A program made the translations under genes and the position numbers. Below the pieces are notes generated by a model, which saw only the letters and a list, made by a program, of their open reading frames with translations, was not told where the DNA came from and ran no database searches. A stretch of DNA of 64,000 bases, from positions 3,585,083-3,649,082 of the forward strand of contig CP070763.1 of NCBI GenBank assembly GCA_020349025.1, given 5' to 3'. This stretch comes from Candidatus Latescibacterota bacterium (GTDB taxonomy: Bacteria > Krumholzibacteriota > Krumholzibacteriia > G020349025). Positions 57,797 to 64,000 of this stretch are shown piece after piece; the first letter of the stretch is position 1, and each line of letters starts with the position of its first letter.

Positions 57797-58695
57797 CGCG
57801 TCTCCTCGCCTGGAATGTGTTCGAGTGCGACCTCGCGCACCTCGTTGTGCCGGACTTCGAGCGCCAGGTTGTCGATCAAACGTGTCTTCCCGACCCATGC
57901 AGCGAGCAGGAGGAGGGCTCTGCCGTCCAGCCGCCGTAGCGGCCTCAACGTCTGCGCGTCGACGAGATCGACATAGTCGATACGCAGCTGCTTTCCACTC
58001 GAGAGATGCTCGCGAACGTGCCGGCGCAGAATCTCGGCGTCGCGTTCTCCCGCGTCGACAAGGCGGTAGGCGCTGCGCAGCGACTCCTGCAAGAGGAGTG
58101 CCTCGGAACGCTGTTGCGCATCGAGGTAGGCGTTGCGTGACGACAGCGCCAAGCCGTCTGGATCGCGGACGATCGGCGCGATGCGCAGCTCCACGGGAAA
58201 GTCCAGATCACGCGTCATGCGTTGCAGCAGGATCGCCTGCTGTGCGTCCTTCTGACCGAAGACTGCGACATGTGGCTGCACGAGATGAAAGAGCTTGGTG
58301 ACGATCGTGGCCACGCCGCGGAAGTGCCCCGGCCGGCTGGCGCCGCACAACACGTCCTCGAGCTCTTCGACGATGACACGCGTGCGCGCCCCGGGGCGAT
58401 ATACGCTGCCGACGTCCGGTGCAAAAACGACGTGACATCCCACCTCGCGCAGCTTCTCGGCGTCCCCCTCCAGATCGCGCGGGTAGCGCTCCAGGTCTTC
58501 GCCGGGACCGAACTGGATCGGATTGACGAAGATCGACACCACGATCACGTCGCAGTCGCGGCGCACGTGCTCGAGCAGCGACAGGTGCCCGGCGTGCAGC
58601 GCCCCCATCGTCGGCACCAGCCCGACGCGCTTCCCCTCTCGGCGCAGGCGCAGCGCGAGCGCCTGCATCCTCTCCGGTTCGCGAATGATTTCCAC
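57793..58695 (-). CDS. panC: Pantothenate synthetase
   Basis: Condenses pantoate with beta-alanine using ATP to give pantothenate, the vitamin B5 core of coenzyme A. The 300-residue protein has the expected motifs: PTMGALHAGH (28-37), VVSIFVNPIQFGPGEDLERYPR, FGQKDAQQ and SSRNAYLDAQQR, which bind ATP and pantoate. The GTG start has GGGGAGAGC upstream. It lies 108 nt downstream of panB and overlaps the next gene as GTGA. The aspartate decarboxylase gene panD is not in the window. Confidence 0.96.
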   Translation of the reverse strand: MEIIREPERMQALALRLRREGKRVGLVPTMGALHAGHLSLLEHVRRDCDVIVVSIFVNPIQFGPGEDLERYPRDLEGDAEKLREVGCHVVFAPDVGSVYRPGARTRVIVEELEDVLCGASRPGHFRGVATIVTKLFHLVQPHVAVFGQKDAQQAILLQRMTRDLDFPVELRIAPIVRDPDGLALSSRNAYLDAQQRSEALLLQESLRSAYRLVDAGERDAEILRRHVREHLSSGKQLRIDYVDLVDAQTLRPLRRLDGRALLLLAAWVGKTRLIDNLALEVRHNEVREVALEHIPGEETR

Positions 58696-58803
58696 GCTCT
58701 CTCCCCGATCAGAGTCTGTGCTGCCTGGGAGTTCCCCTGTCCATTGCAGGGCGTGCGAGGCGCTGCCATCCCGACGTGGTGATGCGCACGCTTCTGCGGC
58801 GCG

Positions 58804-59670
58804 CTAGCCGTAGCTGTGCTCTTTGCCGGGGAAGCGGCCGCTGCGCACGTCGTCTGCGAACGCCTCGAGCGCGGTGCGCGTCGAGCCTGCCAGGTCGGCG
58901 TAGCGACGCACGAACTTCGGGACGAATTCCTCGAACAAGCCGAGCAGATCGTGTAGCACCAGCACCTGTCCGTCGCAATGTGGACCCGCGCCGATGCCGA
59001 TGGTGGGAATGCGAACCGTGGTCGTGATCTGCTGGGCCACCGACGCCGGAATCGCCTCGAGAACGAGCGCGAAACAACCGGACTCCTGCAGAGCGTGCGC
59101 GTCGCGCACGAGTCTCTCCGCGGCAGCGGGATCGCGACCCTGCACGCGATACCCACCCAACTGGTGCACCGCTTGCGGCGTCAGACCGATGTGCCCCATC
59201 ACCGGGATGCCGGCGCTGGCGATCGCCTCGACGGCGGCGCAGATCCTCTCGCCCCCCTCGAGCTTCACCGCCTCGGCGCCCCCCTCCTGCACCAAGCGAC
59301 CCGCGTTGCGCACCGCCTCCTCGGCCGTCACTTGGTAGGACATGAAGGGCATGTCGCCCACGATCATGCCGCTCGGGCGAGCGCGCGAAACCGCCTGCGT
59401 GTGGTGAACCATGTGCTCCATGGTCACGGGCAGGGTGCTGTCGAAGCCGAGAACCACCATCCCCAAGGTGTCCCCCACGAGCAGGATGTCCACACCGGCC
59501 GCATCGGCGAGGCGTGCGAAGGGGTAGTCGTACGCGGTCACCATGACGATGCGTTCGCCCCCCTTCTTCATCTCACCCAGCTTCGCGCGCGAGACCTTGG
59601 GGCGCGCGCCCTCGGCCGCGTTCGCAGCAGCACCGGCCTGCGTTGGCGTGGCCTGGACCTTGGGTGGCAT
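58804..59670 (-). CDS. panB: 3-methyl-2-oxobutanoate hydroxymethyltransferase
   Basis: First committed step of pantothenate synthesis, making ketopantoate from 2-oxoisovalerate and methylene-tetrahydrofolate. The 288-residue protein shows TAYDYPFARLADAAGVD, LVGDTLGMVVLGFDSTLPVT, the AVKLEGG metal-site segment, MGHIGLTPQAVHQLGGYRVQG and GIGAGPHCDGQVLVLHDLLG. ATG 59670 is preferred because AGGTGA lies 5 nt upstream; a GTG three codons earlier overlaps the upstream stop but has a poorly spaced Shine-Dalgarno. The folK-panBC linkage joins folate and pantothenate pathways. Confidence 0.96.
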   Translation of the reverse strand: MPPKVQATPTQAGAAANAAEGARPKVSRAKLGEMKKGGERIVMVTAYDYPFARLADAAGVDILLVGDTLGMVVLGFDSTLPVTMEHMVHHTQAVSRARPSGMIVGDMPFMSYQVTAEEAVRNAGRLVQEGGAEAVKLEGGERICAAVEAIASAGIPVMGHIGLTPQAVHQLGGYRVQGRDPAAAERLVRDAHALQESGCFALVLEAIPASVAQQITTTVRIPTIGIGAGPHCDGQVLVLHDLLGLFEEFVPKFVRRYADLAGSTRTALEAFADDVRSGRFPGKEHSYG

Positions 59671-59675
59671 CGCTC

Positions 59676-60308
59676 TCACCTCTCCCAGGAAGGAGTGTAG
59701 TACTGCACGCCTTGAAAGGGCTCTTCAATGTGCCGCCGCAAGATTCGATAATGCTCGTCCTGATGCACGAAGTCCATCTCGTTCGTGTTCACGACCAGGA
59801 GCGGCGACTCGGCGTAGTGGAAGAAGAAGTGGTTGTACGCCTCGTTCAGCGTCTCGATGTAGTCGCGGGCGATGCTCCGTTCGTAAGTGCGCCCACGGCG
59901 ATGAATTCGTGTCATCAGGACGTCCACACCGGCCTGCAGGTACACCACGAGGTCGGGTACCGGGACGCGTCGTTCCAGCTCCGAGGCGACGCGTTCGTAC
60001 AATCGCAGCTCCTCGTCGTCGAGATTGACGTTCGCGAAGATCCTGTCCTTTGCGAAGATGTAGTCGCTGACCACGGCGCGCTGGAACAGGTCCTGCTGGA
60101 AGAACTGCTGCTGCTGATTGTAGCGAGACAGCAGGAAGAACACCTGCGTCGAGAAAGCGTAGCGGCGCGGGTCGTCGTAGAAGCGCGCGAGGAAGGGGTT
60201 CTCCTCGACGACCTCGAGGTTCAGACGCGCTCCCATGTCGCGCGCAAGCATCTTCGCCAGGCTCGTTTTGCCGACCCCGATGACGCCCTCGACGGCGATG
60301 TGGCGCAT
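59676..60308 (-). CDS. Deoxynucleoside kinase
   Basis: A 210-residue kinase of the deoxyadenosine/deoxyguanosine kinase family. The P-loop is AVEGVIGVGKTSLA at the very start. EVVEENPF, the DRIFANVNL (ERS-type region follows as SDYIFAKDR), YLQAGVDVLMTRI and the lid RGRTYERSI are present. It salvages deoxynucleosides by 5'-phosphorylation. Start choice: ATG 60308 begins MRHIAVEG as in homologues but lacks a Shine-Dalgarno; a GTG at 60329 has GGAGG 3 nt before it and is the alternative. Confidence 0.85.
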   Translation of the reverse strand: MRHIAVEGVIGVGKTSLAKMLARDMGARLNLEVVEENPFLARFYDDPRRYAFSTQVFFLLSRYNQQQQFFQQDLFQRAVVSDYIFAKDRIFANVNLDDEELRLYERVASELERRVPVPDLVVYLQAGVDVLMTRIHRRGRTYERSIARDYIETLNEAYNHFFFHYAESPLLVVNTNEMDFVHQDEHYRILRRHIEEPFQGVQYYTPSWER

Positions 60309-60309
60309 G

Positions 60310-60840
60310 TCACGCGTGAGAGGCTTCACGATCCTCCGGCCGCAGACGCAGCGCACCGTACACCTGGAGCGGCTGCTGCTTTCGCAGGAGTTGCAGCTGA
60401 GCAGCCAGGCCAGGCCAGGCTGGATTCTCGAGCCCCGCGACGTCGTGCAGCGGCTCGAGAACGAAGCGGCGTGCCGCGAGCCGCGGGTGCGGGACAACGA
60501 GCCTCGAGTTGCGGATGATCCAGCCGCCAAAGAAGAGGATGTCGATGTCGAGCGTCCGCGGTCGCAGATGCGTGCCTGGCGGGCGGCCGCAACGCGCCTC
60601 CACACTCTGGGTGCGCGCGAGCAGGTCGAGGGGTGCGAGCGACGTGTGGGCCTCGACCACAGCGTTCAGATACTCCGGCTGCGCAGGCCCCGTGCCCACG
60701 TACGCACCCACCCAGACGCGCGAGAGACGCGAGGCGTGCACTCCCTCGCGCCGGAGCTCGAGAACGCCGCGCTCCAAGTGCTGCAGGCGCTCCCCGACGT
60801 TCGAGCCGAGGCCGAGATGCACGACAAAACTCGTGGTCAA
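60310..60840 (-). CDS. folK: 2-amino-4-hydroxy-6-hydroxymethyldihydropteridine pyrophosphokinase
   Basis: Transfers pyrophosphate from ATP to the pterin in folate synthesis. The protein begins VVHLGLGSNVGERLQ and contains FLEPLHD-like and RPRTLDIDILFFGG motifs that bind ATP-Mg and substrate. The length (about 176 residues) fits. The start is uncertain: TTG 60855, TTG 60840 (GGGG 7 nt upstream) and GTG 60822 are all in frame; I list 60840. It overlaps or abuts the deoxynucleoside kinase gene, so the two are likely co-expressed. Confidence 0.87.
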   Translation of the reverse strand: MTTSFVVHLGLGSNVGERLQHLERGVLELRREGVHASRLSRVWVGAYVGTGPAQPEYLNAVVEAHTSLAPLDLLARTQSVEARCGRPPGTHLRPRTLDIDILFFGGWIIRNSRLVVPHPRLAARRFVLEPLHDVAGLENPAWPGLAAQLQLLRKQQPLQVYGALRLRPEDREASHA

Positions 60841-60922
60841 CGCAAGACCCCGCAAACGGCGCCGTGGAATGGAGTTCCGAACGACCGAGCGGGGTCAAGC
60901 TTGGGGTGTCACGCGGGCAGTG

Positions 60923-62572
60923 TCAACGGTCTGCGAGCCGTAGCGTCCAGACGGAGGGGAACTGCGTGCGCCGCCAGCCTGCAAAGTCGGGGTTGCCGAC
61001 CGGGGGAACGTCACGCTGATTCCACGCGGCGACGCTGTAGTCGCTGACGAAGGCGAGTTCCTTGCGCTGCGGGTGCCAGCGCGGGAAGAGGTTGCGGGTG
61101 ACCCCGAAGGGGAAGGGTGACACGCGCACGAGCGTATCGCTCGTCTCTTCGTAGACGAACAGGTGGGTGCGGTTCTCCGCCGAGCCCTGGAATGCAAGCA
61201 ACGTCCCGGATCCGTCGTCGAACACGGTGACGAAGTCGATGTCGGCGAGAAGCTCGTCGTGTTGGGTCAGCGGCAGCGGCGTCACCGCCCCGCTCGCGAC
61301 ATCCACCTTCGCCAGCTCGCCCGCGGTGGTGAAGTAGACCGTATGACCTTCCGGGTGCCAGTCGAAGCTGGTGACGCTGCCGACGTCGGTGAGACTCCGG
61401 TAGTTGACCAGCGTATCGCTGCGCGCGTCGGCGTCGACATCCAGCAGATCGGCGAGCCAGACGTTGGCGGAGACCCCGTCGAGATCTGTGATGAAGCCGA
61501 TGCGGGCGACCTCGGACGGCGCCGTCGGCGACGGATCCCAGCGCGCCTGCAGGAAGTCGAAGGAGTAGTATTGCGGGCGGCCGCCGAGCCCCGCGAAGGT
61601 GGAATCGAAGGTCAGGGGCCTGGCCACGAAATCGTTCAGCAGGTCGGGCCGCTTCACCACCCAGAGGCTGAGCGGGGTTGTCGGACTCACGGTGCCGGGG
61701 CGACGCCCGACGTGCGGATCCATCTCGGAAGAGAAGAGGATCTCGTCGCGCCCCAGATCGGGCGGACTGAGGTCGGTGGCTCCATCCGCAGCCGTCGCCA
61801 CCTGCAGCGGGTTGAGGCGCAGCGTCACGCACGCGCCGGAGTCGGGTGTGACCTGGAAGCACTCGATCCCGAGGGGGCCGGTCGGCCACTGGAAGTTCGT
61901 CGTTTTCGGCTCCTGCGAGGCGGACGCCAGAGGCTGGTCGGCCTGAATCGACCAGATGTTGACGGCCGCGGTGTTGGGGAAGGAGGTGAAGAAGATCTCG
62001 TCGCCGCCCCCCGGCCCCGGCTTCGGCGCGAACATCGGATAGAGAACGAGGTCCTCCGGTGGATCGTTCGGGTTCGTGATGCGCGTACGCCTGTGCTTCT
62101 GCCAGTTGAGCTCGACCACGGCGAAGGTTCGAGCGAGCTGGCTGGAGTCCGCGCCACTGAAGCCGGTCACCGAGATCTCGTAGAACCCGAGCGGCGTGTT
62201 CCCCGGGTTGTCGATCTGCACCGTCGCCGCGTCGGTTTCGAGCTGCGCAGTCTTCGGCAGCAGCGTGCCAAACTGCGGATCGACCTGCCACTCGAAGCGG
62301 GCGTCGGTCCCTCCCCCTTCGAAGAAAGCGCTGAGATAGTACTGCGCCAGCTGCGGATTCGGCGTGTCCCCGGCCAGGGAGGATGCGCGCCACACCGCTT
62401 GCGGCCGCAGCGCGATCTCGAACACGTTCAGCGGGCCCTGGCTTCCACCACCGCCTCCATTGCCGCCACCGTTTTCGGGGGGCGCGACCGGCGTCTCCTC
62501 ACTGCAGGCGTTGAGCAGGAACAGGGACGCGAGCACGACGAGTTGCGCGGCTCTGCGAATCGAGATCCTCAA
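60923..62572 (-). CDS. TolB-like propeller lipoprotein
   Basis: A 549-residue lipoprotein. The signal ends in LFLLNAC, and a Gly-rich linker follows. After a beta-sandwich-like region (about 50-160), the C-terminal half has WD40-like/TolB-type blades such as ARIGFITDLDGVSANVWLAD, SFDWHPEGHTVYFTT and FPRWHPQRKELAFVSD. Proteins of this kind typically report or bind at the periplasmic face. The TTG start has GGGGAGACAC upstream. It lies 70 nt downstream of the LYR-tailed gene and ends SVWTLRLADR, which does not have the K-x-LYR form. Confidence 0.75.
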   Translation of the reverse strand: MRISIRRAAQLVVLASLFLLNACSEETPVAPPENGGGNGGGGGSQGPLNVFEIALRPQAVWRASSLAGDTPNPQLAQYYLSAFFEGGGTDARFEWQVDPQFGTLLPKTAQLETDAATVQIDNPGNTPLGFYEISVTGFSGADSSQLARTFAVVELNWQKHRRTRITNPNDPPEDLVLYPMFAPKPGPGGGDEIFFTSFPNTAAVNIWSIQADQPLASASQEPKTTNFQWPTGPLGIECFQVTPDSGACVTLRLNPLQVATAADGATDLSPPDLGRDEILFSSEMDPHVGRRPGTVSPTTPLSLWVVKRPDLLNDFVARPLTFDSTFAGLGGRPQYYSFDFLQARWDPSPTAPSEVARIGFITDLDGVSANVWLADLLDVDADARSDTLVNYRSLTDVGSVTSFDWHPEGHTVYFTTAGELAKVDVASGAVTPLPLTQHDELLADIDFVTVFDDGSGTLLAFQGSAENRTHLFVYEETSDTLVRVSPFPFGVTRNLFPRWHPQRKELAFVSDYSVAAWNQRDVPPVGNPDFAGWRRTQFPSVWTLRLADR

Positions 62573-62642
62573 GTGTCTCCCCTTCTCACCCCGAGCGCAC
62601 GGGCGCGCCTTGCGGGCACGGTGCGTCGATCGGATCGATCGC

Positions 62643-63461
62643 TCAGCGGTACAACGACTTCACCAGCGTCCACGTCCGCTGCGTCGATTGGCGCTGCAGG
62701 CGCGGCTCGGTGAAGGCGGTGATTCCCCAGTCGAAGATCGGGCCGTGCAGCGGATCGGGGCGGAACCAGTGCTCGCCCCCATCCCGTGTCATGTAGTCGC
62801 ACGGCTGATCGTTGGGATCGTCATCACAGCGCACGCCGACAAAGATCGAATCGGGCAGGGTCGGAAAACGCAAAACGAGCCAGGCGGCGTCACCCGGTGC
62901 CAGCACGATCTCCTGACCAATGGGAACGCCTCCCGTGTCGATCCCGCTACTGAACTCGACGCACGTCATCTCTCCATCGGCTCCTGGGATGTCCACCTCC
63001 GGCAGCTCCAGGAGAGCCTCCGGCTTCGGGAACACCGTTCTCTGTCCCATGACGATGGCACCGGCGGCCTGGAAGCCGTTGAATCCGGAGTGGCTGCTCG
63101 TCGATTCGAAACCCATGCCACGAAGCTGGACGCTCGCAGCCGTTTCGTTGCGGTAGAGCTTCAAGAAATAGTGGGAGGCGTTGGTCGTCGAATCCGCGTC
63201 GAAGAACACGCCCACGTTCAGGAAGGTGTTCCCCGGCGTATCGAAGCACTCGTTGGCGGTGCCGAGATCGCAGGCCTGCGGTGCTGTGACCGCGTCGGCA
63301 ACGACACCCGCCCTCTGGATGCGCACCGGTGTTGCCAGGCTTTCCAGTGCGCGCACCCCATCGACGGCGCCCGAGCGCACGTCGGTCGTGCCGAAGGCGA
63401 CGAGCGCAATCCCGAAGAGAAGCGGCAAAACGCGTCTGTACATGGGTTTGGGAAAAATCAT
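62643..63461 (-). CDS. Exported protein ending in W-T-x-V-K-x-LYR, function unknown
   Basis: A 272-residue protein with a signal peptide (RVLPLLFGIALVAFGTT), two likely disulfide pairs (ACDLGTANEC and VGVRCDDDPNDQPC) and a beta-rich body with the FFDADSTTNASHYFLKLYR and GDAAWLVLRFPTLPDS segments. It ends in RTWTLVKSLYR, matching the tail of the unrelated protein at 47426. ATG 63461 lies 5 nt after a -10 element with no Shine-Dalgarno, so the transcript may be leaderless; ATG 63443 is the alternative. Family not recognised. Confidence 0.7.
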   Translation of the reverse strand: MIFPKPMYRRVLPLLFGIALVAFGTTDVRSGAVDGVRALESLATPVRIQRAGVVADAVTAPQACDLGTANECFDTPGNTFLNVGVFFDADSTTNASHYFLKLYRNETAASVQLRGMGFESTSSHSGFNGFQAAGAIVMGQRTVFPKPEALLELPEVDIPGADGEMTCVEFSSGIDTGGVPIGQEIVLAPGDAAWLVLRFPTLPDSIFVGVRCDDDPNDQPCDYMTRDGGEHWFRPDPLHGPIFDWGITAFTEPRLQRQSTQRTWTLVKSLYR

Positions 63462-63466
63462 GCCGT

Positions 63467-63495
63467 AAAATAGCGACTGCCCCGGGGAGCGTCAA
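63467..63495 (-). promoter_or_regulatory. Predicted promoter of the LYR-tailed gene
   Basis: Minus strand TTGACG (63490-63495), exactly 17 nt, TATTTT (63467-63472), with ATG 63461 5 nt after the -10. A strong match that places transcription start at the ATG itself. It lies just beyond the groEL terminator. Confidence 0.55.
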
Positions 63496-63531
63496 CCCCA
63501 CCCGACGACACTGTGGCGCACGTGCAGGAGG

Positions 63532-63562
63532 AAAAACGGCGGCGGCCGTGGCCGCCGCCGTT
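63532..63562 (-). terminator. Intrinsic terminator of groEL
   Basis: A perfect 13-pair inverted repeat (AACGGCGGCGGCC with its complement, 63535-63562) is followed on the minus strand by a run of five T (stem T's included). It begins about 30 nt after the groEL stop. One of the clearest terminators in the window. Confidence 0.8.
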
Positions 63563-63591
63563 CCCATCCGGCTCAAGCGAGGAGAGAGGTC

Positions 63592-64000
63592 TCAGAAACC
63601 ACCGTGGGCGTGTGGCCCCGGCGCGGCCTCCTCCTCTTCCGGCTTGTCGGAGACGATCGCCTCCGTGGTCAGGAGCAGCGCCGCAATGCTGGCGGCGTTC
63701 TGGAGCGCCGAGCGCGTGACCTTGGTGGGGTCGACGACGCCCGCCTTGAGCAGGTCGCGATACTCCAGCACCGAGGCGTCGAATCCAATCGGGTCCTTCT
63801 CGCTGCGCAGGCGCTCGATCACGATCGAGCCCTCCGCACCGGCGTTGGTGGCGATCATCCGCGCCGGCTCCGCCAGCGCCTTGTAGATGATCCCCGCACC
63901 GAGCTTCTCCTCACCCTCGAGCTTGAGTGCGTTGATTGCATCGGCCGCGCGCAGCAGCGTGACGCCGCCACCCGGGACGATCCCTTCCTCCACCGCAGCG
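63592..64000 (-). CDS. groEL: Chaperonin GroEL, C-terminal fragment (cut by window edge)
   Basis: The last 135 or so residues of the 60-kDa chaperonin, running off the right edge. [81 protein letters not shown] given here only in parts, and [13 protein letters not shown] are standard GroEL equatorial-domain sequence. The tail is PGPHAHGGF rather than a Gly-Gly-Met repeat. A strong intrinsic terminator follows the stop. Confidence 0.97.
   Translation of the reverse strand, partial: AAVEEGIVPGGGVTLLRAADAINALKLEGEEKLGAGIIYKALAEPARMIATNAGAEGSIVIERLRSEKDPIGFDASVLEYRDLLKAGVVDPTKVTRSALQNAASIAALLLTTEAIVSDKPEEEEAAPGPHAHGGF

Overview
The window is high in G+C (judged by eye) and densely coded, with no rRNA, tRNA, CRISPR array or recognisable transposase. 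Most genes lie on the minus strand in tightly packed runs. The gene content suggests a Gram-negative bacterium of the Fibrobacteres-Chlorobi-Bacteroidetes (FCB) superphylum, such as a Candidatus Eisenbacteria or Krumholzibacteriota-like lineage. The reasons are a PorU-like C25 peptidase, a PorV-like outer-membrane protein, secreted proteins with a FlgD-like/type IX sorting tail, Omp85 and other beta-barrel proteins, and a periplasmic nitrate reductase. The phylum is an inference; no marker gene for placement (16S, ribosomal proteins) is present.

Layout. 1-8.5 kb (minus): ligA, a DinG-like helicase, a sirtuin, hutH and hutU (hutU runs off the left edge). 8.6-25.1 kb (minus): a cell-surface export block containing a PorU-like sortase, a PorV-like protein, an M6 metalloprotease with a type IX-like tail, two tandem paralogous small membrane proteins, a beta-propeller protein, a 1153-aa SprA-like beta-rich protein and an Omp85 protein. 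25.1-33.3 kb (minus): a Trm112-like protein, accA, an outer-membrane protein, dnaE and a large M23 protein. 33.5-46.8 kb (plus): a PpiD-like foldase, an MFS transporter, an NHL propeller protein, a pair of M16 proteins (one active, one degenerate), a membrane Ser/Thr kinase and napDAB. 46.9-55.8 kb (mixed): a NifX-like protein, a secreted protein with a W-x3-K-x-LYR tail, pgeF, a small membrane protein, an M28 peptidase, then a sigma54 activator, a peptide-binding lipoprotein and a VOC protein, and a frameshifted membrane ORF. 55.8-64 kb (minus): folK, a deoxynucleoside kinase, panB, panC, a GlmU-type nucleotidyltransferase, a HIT protein, a LytR_C protein and tatA. Upstream of these are a TolB-like lipoprotein, a second LYR-tailed secreted protein and the 3' end of groEL.

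How the genes fit together. The 10-25 kb block reads as a candidate secretion and surface-attachment locus: PorU and PorV would process and shuttle cargo, the M6 protease looks like cargo, and the SprA-like protein could be the pore. Separately, three unrelated exported proteins end in a short W-[ST]-x-[IV]-K-x-L-Y motif, which may be a second, undescribed C-terminal signal. Several genes have recognisable -35/-10 elements. Three ATG codons lie only 5-7 nt after a -10-like hexamer, suggesting leaderless transcripts. Start codons were revised inward wherever a Shine-Dalgarno sequence, signal peptide or promoter position argued against the longest frame.
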